Positions 52,255 to 61,773 of a DNA stretch of 64,000 nt are shown piece after piece. The notes under the pieces are model-generated. The model made no database searches and was not told where the DNA came from. It saw only the letters and a program-made list of their open reading frames with translations. The stretch is from contig CAKUXM010000002.1 of NCBI GenBank assembly GCA_934700335.1, positions 124,001 to 188,000 on the forward strand, given 5' to 3'. Positions within the stretch are counted from its first letter, which is position 1; each line of letters starts with the position of its first letter. Both the position numbers and the translations under genes were made by a program. The stretch is from an uncultured Candidatus Melainabacteria bacterium. Lineage in GTDB: Bacteria; Cyanobacteriota; Vampirovibrionia; Gastranaerophilales; Gastranaerophilaceae.

Positions 52255-52551
52255 TTAGTTATTATTGTTTTCTAAAGCGCTTTTTAGGGCTTTTTCTAAA
52301 ACAACAATTTTTTGTTCTAAAACTTCTACTTTTGATGAATTTTCTGTATCAGAAATATCGATTTTTTCTACTTGTCTTTTGTAGCTTTTTAGTTTGTCGT
52401 TCAAAATCATAACAAAAGATTGCATATACAAAATACCTGCAACTACACCAATCACACCTGCTACAGCAATCCATTTGTTTTGTAATCTATAAGATAGGTA
52501 TGCAATTACAGCAACCAATAATATTGTCATTATTTTAAATAAAATTTTCAA
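52255..52551 (-). CDS. Small two-helix membrane protein, TTG start
   Basis: A 98-residue protein beginning at TTG 52551, seven bases after AAGGAG; the start TTG and the rluD-type stop TGA overlap. It has two hydrophobic stretches (about 3-20 and 28-50) and a C-terminal coiled coil (SKVEVLEQKIVVLEKALKSA). No family recognised. It lies between the pseudouridine synthase and yidC, in the same transcript. Confidence 0.65.
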   Translation of the reverse strand: MKILFKIMTILLVAVIAYLSYRLQNKWIAVAGVIGVVAGILYMQSFVMILNDKLKSYKRQVEKIDISDTENSSKVEVLEQKIVVLEKALKSALENNNN

Positions 52552-53456
52552 TTTCTACTCCTTAAATATCTAAGTACCTTCTCTAACTTTTCGTCTTTGT
52601 CAATTTGTACGTTTATTATCTCATTAGAAAAAGGCTTTGTAAAGGTTAAACTATACGCCATTAAAACTTGTTCTTGCGTATGAATTTTAGAAGTTCCAGC
52701 ACCATACAAAGTGTCATTTAAAACAGGGTGTCCTATTGACGCCATGTGAACTCTGATTTGATGAGTACGACCAGTTTTTAATTCTAATTCTACAAACGTA
52801 TTTTCTTTAAATCTTTCTAAAACCTTGTAATAAGTTAAACTGTCTCTTCCACCTTCAACAATATCCATTCTTTGAGGATTTTTAAGACATCTTCCGATTG
52901 GTTTATTAATTACGCCATTATCTTCGTCAATAACCCCTTTTACTACTGCATAATATTTTCTAATAGCGGTTTTTTCTTTGATTTGTTTTTGCAAAAACTC
53001 ATGTGTTTTATTATTTTTTGCAACCATTAAAAGCCCAGAAGTGTTTCTATCCAAGCGATGTACAATGCCTCTTCTAAACTCTCCGCCAATATCAGACAAA
53101 GTTTCAGGACAATAATTTAAAAGAGCATTAACAAGTGTCCCCGAATTTTCTTTACCTGCTGGGTGAGTCAACATGCCAGAAGGCTTGTTCACAACAAGCA
53201 TATTTTCATCTTCATAAACAATATCTAATTTTATATCCTCAGCCTCAAGTGGTTTAACCTCAAAAACTGATTTATCAAACGCTACTTTATCTTTTTCTTT
53301 TAAAAAATAAGAAGGCTTTTTAGCCTTGTCATTAACAAGTACAAGACCTTTTTTTATAGCATCTTGAACGGTTTCCCTTGAAATATCTGCAAACATTTCA
53401 GATACAAATTTATCAAGTCTTTTATGCTCTTCGTTTTCGTCTATTATATATTCCAT
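52548..53456 (-). CDS. RluA/RluD-family rRNA pseudouridine synthase
   Basis: A 302-residue protein with an N-terminal S4-like domain and the RluA catalytic domain: GIVHRLDRNTSGLLMVAKN holds the catalytic Asp, LKTGRTHQIRVHMASIGHP is the second motif, and DTLYGAG follows. RluD type is likely by length, modifying helix 69 of 23S rRNA, but RluA/RluC cannot be excluded. Confidence 0.92.
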   Translation of the reverse strand: MEYIIDENEEHKRLDKFVSEMFADISRETVQDAIKKGLVLVNDKAKKPSYFLKEKDKVAFDKSVFEVKPLEAEDIKLDIVYEDENMLVVNKPSGMLTHPAGKENSGTLVNALLNYCPETLSDIGGEFRRGIVHRLDRNTSGLLMVAKNNKTHEFLQKQIKEKTAIRKYYAVVKGVIDEDNGVINKPIGRCLKNPQRMDIVEGGRDSLTYYKVLERFKENTFVELELKTGRTHQIRVHMASIGHPVLNDTLYGAGTSKIHTQEQVLMAYSLTFTKPFSNEIINVQIDKDEKLEKVLRYLRSRN

Positions 53457-53457
53457 T

Positions 53458-53976
53458 TTAGATATTCTTCAAAATATTTTTGTGTAATAACAAAATTATT
53501 ATAGCAACAACGCTAATATTTATAGCCATATCAGAGAAGTTAAAAATTGGAAATTCAACGAAATTCAAATAAATAAAATCTCTTACATAACCTAAAAATA
53601 TACGTTCGTATAAATTACAAAATATGCCAGACATCAATAAAGATGACCAGAAAACACCCTTCATAGAAAGTGTTGATAAATTGTTTACGGTATAAACGAG
53701 AACCACCAATAAAGCAATTACAGAAAGGATTGTAACTGCGTAAGGATATTCCTCTAACAAGCTAAAAGCAGCACCAGTATTTTGAACATATCTAAGCGCA
53801 AAAACAGGATTAGAAACAGTTAAGCCTAAATCCATTTCATCAAGTAATAAGTCTGTGCAGTACATATTTGCAACAATAAAAAACACCAATGTTACAATCA
53901 AATATACCATTTTACTAACGATTGGTTGTTCTTGAGTTTTTTTAGATGTTCTAGTTTTTCTTTTCTTTTTCGCCAT
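53458..53976 (-). CDS. lspA: Lipoprotein signal peptidase
   Basis: A 172-residue membrane aspartic peptidase that cleaves lipoprotein signal peptides. LRYVQNTGAAFSLL is the conserved N-T-G-A-A-F block. The catalytic Asp pair lies in YVRDFIYL and FNFSDMAIN. The G-N-x-x-D-R motif reads CNLYERIF, an unusual variant. A basic N-terminal extension (KKKRKTRTSKKTQ) precedes the first helix. It overlaps the end of the upstream NTF2-like gene by 26 bases. Confidence 0.93.
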   Translation of the reverse strand: MAKKKRKTRTSKKTQEQPIVSKMVYLIVTLVFFIVANMYCTDLLLDEMDLGLTVSNPVFALRYVQNTGAAFSLLEEYPYAVTILSVIALLVVLVYTVNNLSTLSMKGVFWSSLLMSGIFCNLYERIFLGYVRDFIYLNFVEFPIFNFSDMAINISVVAIIILLLHKNILKNI

Positions 53977-54841
53977 TATCTTTTACCGTAATAAATTTGT
54001 TTTCTGGAACAACATTAACTCTGTTAATAATATAACCAACGCCTGTTAAAAGTGTTTCTACTTGCTTATCCTTTGTAAGAACAGGTTTTGTAATGCAATA
54101 AGTTGCAACAACGTATTCGTTTAAATTGTCTTTATTTGATTTAAAAACTCTTTCTAAAATGCCGTCTTGAGGAACTTTTCTGTAAACCTCTTCTGCATTT
54201 TTGTGAGGATAAATAATTTTTTCTTGACCAATTGTAGCGATAACGAAAGAATCTCTAGGAACACCTTTAACGTTAAAAGTTACAACATAATCTTTGTTAG
54301 CTAAAATTCTGTTTGGTGCATAGAATTTGATATCCAAGTCTTTAGCTTTTTCAAACGCTAAAACAGTTTGTTCATCTACAACGTAGTCAGAGGCGAATTT
54401 CCAAGAACCTCTTGTGTGTTCTAAATAATAAACAACATTTGAAATACTTTTTAAATCACCTGTTACAGACTTATCATCAATTTGTTCAGTAGTTATACCA
54501 GTAAGAATTTCTTCAACCTCTGCAATTGCATAATTGCCGTTTATTTGAACATTTTTTATGTTCATTTGGTGTTTAACGTCAGAATATTTCGTCCAAGTTT
54601 TTTTGATAATGTCTAAATACACCTTTTTAGGCATTGCATCAATTGTGATATAATCGTCAGAATGCAAATTTTTAATACCGTCAAGGTCTTGAGCATTTTC
54701 ATATTTTACATATTCATTCAAAACTGCTTTAACTTCTTTTATAGCAACAGTTTGAGATTGTTGCTCTGGCGCAACTGATTTAGCCATAGCTATTGGAGCT
54801 AAAAATAATATAAAAGCAATTGTTAAAATAATCTTCTTCAT
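53951..54841 (-). CDS. Exported NTF2/SnoaL-like protein
   Basis: A 296-residue protein with a Sec signal (IILTIAFILFLAPIAMA). Residues 30-160 resemble the NTF2/SnoaL fold (YVKYENAQDLDGIKNLHSDD near the start, then VKHQMNIKNVQINGNYAIAE). The C-terminal half has beta-rich repeats without a motif I recognise. Its position between fliI and lspA is conserved only in operon sense here; the function is unknown. Confidence 0.65.
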   Translation of the reverse strand: MKKIILTIAFILFLAPIAMAKSVAPEQQSQTVAIKEVKAVLNEYVKYENAQDLDGIKNLHSDDYITIDAMPKKVYLDIIKKTWTKYSDVKHQMNIKNVQINGNYAIAEVEEILTGITTEQIDDKSVTGDLKSISNVVYYLEHTRGSWKFASDYVVDEQTVLAFEKAKDLDIKFYAPNRILANKDYVVTFNVKGVPRDSFVIATIGQEKIIYPHKNAEEVYRKVPQDGILERVFKSNKDNLNEYVVATYCITKPVLTKDKQVETLLTGVGYIINRVNVVPENKFITVKDNGEKEKKN

Positions 54842-54855
54842 AAATTCATTATACC

Positions 54856-56205
54856 TTAAACATCTACATTTGACATCATATCAATTAATGTACTTATCGT
54901 TGTATCCATACTTACAATATCAGTTGTTCTTTGTTGCAAGAAACCGTTAATTTGAGGCATCATTTGAATAGCAATATCAAGAGTAGGGTTAGAACCTTGT
55001 TGATACATACCAACATCAATCAAATCCTTGTTTTCTCTATATAATGCCAATAATTTACGCATTTTACCAGCAGCAGCCTTGTGTTCAGGTGTTGCAATCG
55101 CACTCATCAAACGGGAAATACTACCAAGTACGTCAATCGCTGGGTAGTGGTTGGCTTCGGCTACTTTTCTTGATAAGAAAATGTGCCCGTCCGTAATACC
55201 ACGCACCGTATCTACGATAGGGTCATTGATATCATCACCCTCCATAAGTACTGTATAAAAGGCTGTAATAGAACCTTTTGGACTGTTACCGGCTCTTTCA
55301 AGAACTTTTTGTAACCAAGAAAAGATTGAAGGTGGATAACCTTTCATTGTAGGAGGTTCACCCAATGATAAACCAACTTCACGACCTGCCATCGCACAAC
55401 GTGTAATTGTATCGGTCATTAAGAAAACTTTTTTACCTTGATCTCTGAAATATTCACAAACCGCCGTTGCTGCCAATAAACATTTTTGACGAATCAAAGG
55501 AGGTTGATCACCTGTTGCACAAACAAGAACAGATTTTTTCATACCTTCTTCGCCCAAAGCATCTTCAATAAATTCTTTAACCTCACGACCACGTTCACCA
55601 ATCAGTGCAACTACGTTTACGTCAGCATCAGAATTTCTGGCAATCATACCCAAAAGTGTTGATTTACCAACCCCAGAACCGGCAAACAGACCCATACGTT
55701 GTCCGCAACCGAATGTCAAACAACTATCTATCGCTCTAACCCCTGTAGAAAACATTTCAGTAATGATAGGTCTTTCAAAAGGACTTGGAGGTGGACCCTC
55801 GATACTTCGCCATTGAGCATTTTCAAGCTCCAATGGGTGTCCGTCCATTGGATTTCCCATAGGGTCAATCAATCTACCCAACAAGAATTCGCCAACTGGA
55901 ATTGTAATTGGCTGACCAGTTGATGATACCAAACAACCTTGCCCTATCCCGTTACCATCTAAAAGTAAAAGTAATTGCGCAACTTCTCCTTTAAATGCTG
56001 CAACTTCTGCGGGTTTCTTTTCGCCTGTATTTGTTTCAATATAGCACAAATCGCCAATCTTCAAGCCAGGAAGTTTAACCTCAACCGTCAAACCCAATAA
56101 TTTTGATACCGTACCTTTGTATTGATAAAGACAAGTATTATCAATAATACGTTTTGCTTTTGATTTTATATTGTCTAATCTTTCTTGATCGATATCTTCA
56201 AACAT
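54856..56205 (-). CDS. fliI: Flagellar type III export ATPase FliI
   Basis: A 449-residue F1-beta-like ATPase that energises flagellar protein export at the cytoplasmic base. GLFAGSGVGKSTLLGMIARN is the Walker A region, followed by ALIGERGREVKEFIED, KKVFLMTDTITRCAMAGREVG-type Walker B, and AFYTVLMEGDDINDPIVDTVR, as in FliI/YscN. Normal length. It is separate from any other visible flagellar gene, in a run with polA, lspA and yidC, so it could also power a non-flagellar secretion system. Confidence 0.9.
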   Translation of the reverse strand: MFEDIDQERLDNIKSKAKRIIDNTCLYQYKGTVSKLLGLTVEVKLPGLKIGDLCYIETNTGEKKPAEVAAFKGEVAQLLLLLDGNGIGQGCLVSSTGQPITIPVGEFLLGRLIDPMGNPMDGHPLELENAQWRSIEGPPPSPFERPIITEMFSTGVRAIDSCLTFGCGQRMGLFAGSGVGKSTLLGMIARNSDADVNVVALIGERGREVKEFIEDALGEEGMKKSVLVCATGDQPPLIRQKCLLAATAVCEYFRDQGKKVFLMTDTITRCAMAGREVGLSLGEPPTMKGYPPSIFSWLQKVLERAGNSPKGSITAFYTVLMEGDDINDPIVDTVRGITDGHIFLSRKVAEANHYPAIDVLGSISRLMSAIATPEHKAAAGKMRKLLALYRENKDLIDVGMYQQGSNPTLDIAIQMMPQINGFLQQRTTDIVSMDTTISTLIDMMSNVDV

Positions 56206-56228
56206 AATTGGTATTATATCACTTTTTC

Positions 56229-56867
56229 TTAAATTTTAGTAATTTCTGTATCTAAGTTTAAATCAATGTACTTAAATATGTTATTAACAATTCCTGCTGG
56301 AAAGAAGTAATTGTTATTTGCCGGAGTAATCTTAATTATAGCATTTTTTTTATCAACAGTTGCAACACTTAACAAAAATTGCTTTTTAACAACTGAAAAT
56401 AAAATATAACCGCTTTTTGACTGTAATTCATCAATAGTAAATCTGTTTGCATTAATAGATGCAACTGCTAAATAAAACAACTTTTCTGTATCAGTTGGGA
56501 AAATTTTTGTACAATTCTGAAACGAAATCATTTGTGGAGTTGTTTGAGAAACCTGTTGAGTAGTTACAGGAGTAGGACTCGCTGTTGTAGTCGTATAATT
56601 TAAAGTCTGGGTTGTTTTTGGCGCTGATATATTTAAAGTCGCATTTTTCACAACTGGAACATTTGTTGATTGATTTACTTTTGGAACATAATTAACAGAC
56701 GGAGTCAATGTTTGAACAGGTTTAGATGGTGGTTCAACAATGTGAGGTTTAATAACAGGTGCAGAACTGAAAATTGGTTCAGCCTTAATAACCTCTGCTG
56801 CATATCCAACAGATACCATTAAACAAAATATTAATAATATACTTAATATTTTTACTGTTCTTGCCAT
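56229..56867 (-). CDS. Exported Pro/Thr-rich protein of unknown function
   Basis: A 212-residue protein with a Sec signal (ILSILLIFCLMVSVGYAAEV) and a low-complexity Pro/Thr/Val linker (about 30-115). A C-terminal domain of about 95 residues follows (FPTDTEKLFYLAVASINANR ... DLNTEITKI by layout). No family recognised. It overlaps the polA stop by 16 bases and precedes fliI, suggesting an envelope role. Confidence 0.6.
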   Translation of the reverse strand: MARTVKILSILLIFCLMVSVGYAAEVIKAEPIFSSAPVIKPHIVEPPSKPVQTLTPSVNYVPKVNQSTNVPVVKNATLNISAPKTTQTLNYTTTTASPTPVTTQQVSQTTPQMISFQNCTKIFPTDTEKLFYLAVASINANRFTIDELQSKSGYILFSVVKKQFLLSVATVDKKNAIIKITPANNNYFFPAGIVNNIFKYIDLNLDTEITKI

Positions 56868-59659
56868 GTTCTACCTAAGTTTACATCAACTTTCAAAGGA
56901 ATTGCAAGAGGCTGATTTAATTCCATTGCTTTTACTACAATTTCTTTTACTTCATCTTGTTCTTCTTTTTGAACTTCAATTACAAGTTCATCGTGTACTT
57001 GCATAACCATTTTTGATTTTAAGTTATGATTGTTCAACTCTTTATAAGTTTCAATCATCGCAAGCTTAATCAAATCCGCCGCAGTACCTTGCAAAGGTTG
57101 ATTAATTGCTGCTCGTTTACCAAACTCTCTTATCATATGGTTTGGACTAGAAAGTTCGTTTTGAACGTATCTTTTTCTGCCAAAAATTGTTTCTACATAA
57201 CCATGAGAAAGTGCAAATGCAACTGTGTTTTCCATATAATTATGTACTCTTGGATATGTCATAAAATATCTATCGATAAAATCTTGAGCTTCATTTGCAG
57301 AAATACCCAAAGCTTTTGCAAGACCGTATTTAGTTTGACCATAAATAATACCAAAGTTTACAGCCTTAGATTTGTAACGCATTTCTTTTGTAACTTCTTC
57401 CACAGGAACTCCAAAAACTTTTGATGCTGTAATTGTATGAACATCATGGTTTGTTCTAAAAGCATCAATTAAATTTTCATCTTTTGAAACATGCGCCAAT
57501 AATCTCAACTCAATTTGGGAATAATCGGCAGACAAAATTAAATTATTTTCCTTATCTCTAGGAATTATACATGCTCTTAATTTGTTACCTTCCTTTGTTC
57601 TTGTCGGAATATTTTGCAAATTTGGATTAGAAGAAGAAAGACGTCCAGTTGTTGTAACTGTTTGATTATAAGTCGTATGAACTCTTTCATCTTTATCAAT
57701 CAATTCTGGCAAAGAATCTGTATAAGTATTTTTTAATTTTGCATATTTTCTAACTTCTAAAATATATTTGCAAATTTCATGTTCTTCAGCTAATTCTTCT
57801 AAAACTTCGGCACCAGTTGATTTCTTTTTCTTTTTACCTGTTCCTTTTAGTTCAAGCTTTTCAAATAAAATTTCGCTAACTTGTTTTGGCGAATTGATAT
57901 TAAAAGTTTCACCCGCAATTTGATAAATCTTTTCTTCGTAATTTTTAATCTCTGATTCCATTTCTTTTGAAAGTTCTTGAAGATATTCTTTATCCAAAGA
58001 AACCCCAGTAAATTCCATATCGGCAAGGACGTAAAGAAGAGGAATTTCAAAATTACTTAATAATTTTTGTTCTTTTTCATCTAAATTTTCCTTCCAATAT
58101 TTAGAAAGTTCCGCTGTTACAAACGCTCTATCAGAAGAAAATCTGAATAACTCATCTTCCATTGCTCTTTTGTAATCGTAAACATCTTTTTTAACCTTAA
58201 TACTATCTGGCATCTTTTCCATAATATAACCTAAAAAGTTTAAAGTCTGAATATCAAGTTCATGCTTATTTGCAGGGTTTTTGATATAACTTGCTAAAGT
58301 TACATCACATTTAATACCTTTTAAGTTAATTCCGGCATTTTTTAAAATATTAATATCATCTTTACCGTCATAAGTTATTTTTTTGATATTTTCATCTTCA
58401 AAAATTTCTTTTAAATCAGCTAAAACTTTTTCAGTTGCAGGAACGTAATAAACTTTATCCTTTAATGCAAAAGTTAAAGCTATAATTTCACTATTTACAG
58501 CATTTTTAAAGTTTGCAACAATATCTAGTGCAAAAACTTTTTCCTCTTTTATTTTTGAAATAAGAGAAGAAATGTCATTAGATAAAATTTCTTTTTCATA
58601 GGATAAATTTTTATCGTTAATAATATCTTTTGCAACATCAGCAAATAAGCCTAATTGCATTGAGCCGTCAACATTTTGAGTTGATTTAGGAGTATCAAAC
58701 AAAGATTGTTGAGCCTGTTGAGGTTCTTCTTTTGGTTTTTGTTGAGCAGTAGAAACTGTTTCTCCTTTATTAAATGCTCTCATAATTTTATCAATATTTC
58801 TTACAAATGAATTTAATTGATATTTTCTTAAAAAGTTAAGTGCATTTTCTATATCTGGAAGTTCAATCTTTGCACTTTCAAAATCAAAATCAATATCAAC
58901 ATCACGGATAATAGTAGCAAGTTTTTGGCTTAACAAAGCCATATCCTTACCATCACAAAGTTTTGTTTTAACTGAAGGCGGAGTAAGATTTTCGCAATCT
59001 GCTAAAATATTTTCTAATGTTTGATATTGCGCTAAAAGTTTTTGCGCAGTTTTTTCTCCAATACCTTTAACACCTGGAATATTGTCTGAAACGTCCCCCC
59101 TAAGCGCTTTATAATCTATAACTTGATTAGGATAAACTCCCCATTTTTCAAAAACTTTATCCCAATTATATTGGATTAATTTTCCGCCATAAGGAATTAA
59201 AACTTGAGTCAAGCCTTCTTTATCTATCAATTGAAAAGAGTCTTGGTCGCCTGTAAGAATATAAGTTTTATCACCTTTTTCAGAAGCCATTTTACTGATT
59301 GTACCAATCAAGTCGTCCGCTTCAAAACCTTCTTTTGTATAAATAGGAATATTAAAAGCATTTAGTCCTTCGCAAATATAACCAAGTTGCTGATGTAAAG
59401 AATCAGGCATAGCCTCTCTTTGACCCTTATATTCCTCATACATATCTGTTCTAAATGTATGACGACTAACATCAAAAGTTACAACTAAAGAATCTGGGTT
59501 GATATTTTTATTTTCCAATAAATCAAAAATAGCTTTAAAAAAACCATAAACAGCCCACGTTTGAACATTGTCTGATGTTTGCATATTTGTACGCTCTAGA
59601 GCATAGTATTGTCTAAAAGCTAAAGCGTGTCCGTCAATTAATATCAGTGTTTTTCCCAT
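56852..59659 (-). CDS. polA: DNA polymerase I
   Basis: A 935-residue repair and Okazaki-fragment polymerase. Residues 1-290 form the 5'-3' exonuclease (LILIDGHALAFRQYYAL, EADDLIG, GDQDSFQLI, DVSDNIPGVKGIGEKTA). The 3'-5' exonuclease-like domain (about 355-520) has lost its catalytic residues: exo I reads FALDIVANF where D-x-E is expected, so proofreading is probably absent. The polymerase domain has SADYSQIELRLLAH, KSKAVNFGIIYGQTKYGL and VMQVHDELVIEV. A Gln/Pro-rich linker lies near 300-345. Confidence 0.95.
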   Translation of the reverse strand: MGKTLILIDGHALAFRQYYALERTNMQTSDNVQTWAVYGFFKAIFDLLENKNINPDSLVVTFDVSRHTFRTDMYEEYKGQREAMPDSLHQQLGYICEGLNAFNIPIYTKEGFEADDLIGTISKMASEKGDKTYILTGDQDSFQLIDKEGLTQVLIPYGGKLIQYNWDKVFEKWGVYPNQVIDYKALRGDVSDNIPGVKGIGEKTAQKLLAQYQTLENILADCENLTPPSVKTKLCDGKDMALLSQKLATIIRDVDIDFDFESAKIELPDIENALNFLRKYQLNSFVRNIDKIMRAFNKGETVSTAQQKPKEEPQQAQQSLFDTPKSTQNVDGSMQLGLFADVAKDIINDKNLSYEKEILSNDISSLISKIKEEKVFALDIVANFKNAVNSEIIALTFALKDKVYYVPATEKVLADLKEIFEDENIKKITYDGKDDINILKNAGINLKGIKCDVTLASYIKNPANKHELDIQTLNFLGYIMEKMPDSIKVKKDVYDYKRAMEDELFRFSSDRAFVTAELSKYWKENLDEKEQKLLSNFEIPLLYVLADMEFTGVSLDKEYLQELSKEMESEIKNYEEKIYQIAGETFNINSPKQVSEILFEKLELKGTGKKKKKSTGAEVLEELAEEHEICKYILEVRKYAKLKNTYTDSLPELIDKDERVHTTYNQTVTTTGRLSSSNPNLQNIPTRTKEGNKLRACIIPRDKENNLILSADYSQIELRLLAHVSKDENLIDAFRTNHDVHTITASKVFGVPVEEVTKEMRYKSKAVNFGIIYGQTKYGLAKALGISANEAQDFIDRYFMTYPRVHNYMENTVAFALSHGYVETIFGRKRYVQNELSSPNHMIREFGKRAAINQPLQGTAADLIKLAMIETYKELNNHNLKSKMVMQVHDELVIEVQKEEQDEVKEIVVKAMELNQPLAIPLKVDVNLGRTWQEQ

Positions 59660-59708
59660 ACGGCTATTTTCTCATAAATTCTGGTAAATATCAAATGATT
59701 AACAATTG

Positions 59709-59726
59709 GTGAATTGTGAGTAGCGA
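59709..59726. repeat. 18-bp dispersed repeat GTGAATTGTGAGTAGCGA
   Basis: Matches 17 of 18 bases of the inverted copy at 22703-22720. Both copies are followed or preceded by GAGTAGTGAGT-like tandem sequence. Part of the non-coding stretch upstream of polA. Confidence 0.5.
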
Positions 59727-59751
59727 GTAGTGAGTGGTGAATAGAATACTC

Positions 59752-59956
59752 TGTCATTCCGGACTACAATCCGGAATCTGAGGTTTGGGAATGGATAAAA
59801 GCAATCGTTAATCAGATGCTGAATCACACTACGTTTCCTTTTATCCGTAAGGCATTAAATTGGATAATATGCCTAACGGCTTAAAGTCAACTACGGAGAC
59901 AGGCTCACAAGTTTCGCTCTAGCTCAACTGTTCGCTTTGTCAAGTTCAGCATGACA
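59752..59956. repeat. REP-like palindromic element cluster
   Basis: The 320-base gap between 59660 and 59979 has no gene. It holds TGTCATTCCGG-ACTACAAT-CCGGAAT (a hairpin with REP-like TGTCATTCCGG start), CCG..AGGCAT / ATGCCT..CGG near 59850, ATGCTGAA (59816) pairing with TTCAGCAT (59945), and a terminal CATGACA that mirrors the initial TGTCAT. Such nested hairpins are typical of REP/BIME elements. A RAYT transposase lies at 31432-31962. Confidence 0.6.
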
Positions 59957-59979
59957 CAAAAGGTATGCCATCAACTTCT

Positions 59980-60435
59980 CTATTCCCCACGTTTCATCAA
60001 TACAACGCCAAAAGGTATTAAAAAGAATGCAGTCAAAAGCGTTGCTATAATTAGTAAAAAGTGAACTTCTTTTATACTAAAAGTATCTACGTCATTCTTT
60101 AAATATTCATTAAATTCACTGGTTTTATTCGTTGCAAAATCAGTATTCAAAAGTTCTGTTTTAACGGTCTTTTCGCCATCAACAAATTTTTGAATAACAT
60201 AAACTTGTTGAACAGGAAATCTTTTAGTCTTCTTCCAATACCAACCTGCATTATCAATATTATCCAGATCGTAAGTTTTAAAAACTTGATTTTGATAAAA
60301 CAATTTTCGCAACTGGCAAGAGTTTTCAGCCTTTGAACACACAAATTCTTTTGAACTTGTAATTGCGTAAAATTGTACAAAAAACAGTGCAATAAATATA
60401 AAGCCTATAAGTTTATTAATCAACTTATCACCCAT
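59980..60435 (-). CDS. Small two-helix membrane protein downstream of clpX
   Basis: A 151-residue protein with a membrane helix at each end (FIFIALFFVQFYAIT and FLLIIATLLTAFFLIPFGVVL) and an extra-cytoplasmic middle with two Cys (C33, C40 by layout). No family recognised. Its ATG overlaps the clpX stop (TAATG), so translation is probably coupled. Confidence 0.65.
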   Translation of the reverse strand: MGDKLINKLIGFIFIALFFVQFYAITSSKEFVCSKAENSCQLRKLFYQNQVFKTYDLDNIDNAGWYWKKTKRFPVQQVYVIQKFVDGEKTVKTELLNTDFATNKTSEFNEYLKNDVDTFSIKEVHFLLIIATLLTAFFLIPFGVVLMKRGE

Positions 60436-61742
60436 TATGCAATTTCTTCTTTAGCCTTCGCACTTTTTTTAGGAAGTTTAATCAATTCAGCCTTATTTCT
60501 GTTTTCAACCATTTCTCTTGTTATAGTGAACTTTTTAACATCACCTTTCGTTGGAACATCATACATAACGTCTAACATAAGTTCTTCAACGATTGAACGC
60601 AATGCTCTAGCTCCTGTTTTACGTTTGATAGCTTCTTGTGCAATCAATTCAATTGCATCATCATCATATTCTAAATCAACACCGTCCATTTTTAATAGAC
60701 ATTGATATTGTTTCAAAATAGCATTCTTTGGTTCTGTTAAAATCATTTTCAAAGTTTTTTCATCTAATTGGTCAAGTACTGCATAAACTGGAACACGACC
60801 AATAAATTCTGGAATTAAACCGAATTTTAGCAAGTCTTCTGGTTGTAATTTCTTCAACATTTTAGATGCAGCTGCTTCTTTATCAGCTTTAGTCATAATC
60901 TTAGCACCAAAACCAACAGAAGTGCCTTCTTCAGCTCTTCTTTCAACAATCTTATCCAAACCTACAAACGCACCACCAACAATAAACAAGATGTTGCTTG
61001 TATCAATTTGGATAAATTCTTGATGAGGGTGTTTTCTTCCGCCTTGTGGTGGAACATTAGCAACTGTACCTTCAATCATTTTTAATAACGCTTGTTGTAC
61101 GCCTTCACCAGATACATCTCTTGTGATTGAAGTATTTTCTGATTTTCTTGCAATCTTATCTATTTCGTCAATATAAATAATACCTTTTTCTGCTTTTTGC
61201 GCATCGTAATCAGCAGCTTGATATAATCTTAACAAAATGTTTTCAACGTCATCACCTACATAACCAGCTTCTGTTAATGTTGTAGCATCTGCAACTGCAA
61301 ATGGTACATCTAAAAGTTTTGCCAATGTTTGTGCTAACAATGTTTTACCACTACCAGTTGGTCCAACTAGTAGAACGTTTGATTTTTGAATTTCAACGTC
61401 TGTTTTACCAACTTCTTTATTATGTTTCAATCTCTTGTAGTGGTTGTAAACTGCAACAGATAAAACTTTTTTAGCATCGTCTTGACCAACAATATGCTCA
61501 TCTAAGTAAGCTTTAATTTCGTGTGGTTTTGGAATGTCTTTAAATTCGCCGTCAGCTTTTTTAGCTTCATCAGCTTTTTCTTTTTCTTTGCCTTCAAAAA
61601 TTTCTTCGTCTAAAATTTCGTTACAAAGCTCTACGCATTCATCACAAATATAAACTTCAGGACCTGCAATAAGTTTTTTTACCTGGTCTTGAGTTTTACC
61701 ACAAAATGAACATTTTAATCTGCTGTCATCATGTTTAGGCAT
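60435..61742 (-). CDS. clpX: ATP-dependent Clp protease ATP-binding subunit ClpX
   Basis: A 435-residue AAA+ unfoldase that feeds substrates to ClpP. The N-terminal zinc finger is CSFCGKT ... YICDECVELC, Walker A is GPTGSGKTLLAQTLAK, then GIIYIDEIDKIARKS (Walker B) and TGARALRSIVEELML. Length normal. Last of tig-clpP-clpX in the usual order. Confidence 0.97.
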   Translation of the reverse strand: MPKHDDSRLKCSFCGKTQDQVKKLIAGPEVYICDECVELCNEILDEEIFEGKEKEKADEAKKADGEFKDIPKPHEIKAYLDEHIVGQDDAKKVLSVAVYNHYKRLKHNKEVGKTDVEIQKSNVLLVGPTGSGKTLLAQTLAKLLDVPFAVADATTLTEAGYVGDDVENILLRLYQAADYDAQKAEKGIIYIDEIDKIARKSENTSITRDVSGEGVQQALLKMIEGTVANVPPQGGRKHPHQEFIQIDTSNILFIVGGAFVGLDKIVERRAEEGTSVGFGAKIMTKADKEAAASKMLKKLQPEDLLKFGLIPEFIGRVPVYAVLDQLDEKTLKMILTEPKNAILKQYQCLLKMDGVDLEYDDDAIELIAQEAIKRKTGARALRSIVEELMLDVMYDVPTKGDVKKFTITREMVENRNKAELIKLPKKSAKAKEEIA

Positions 61743-61773
61743 GCTGAAAATTCTCCTAAAATCTACCTATAAA

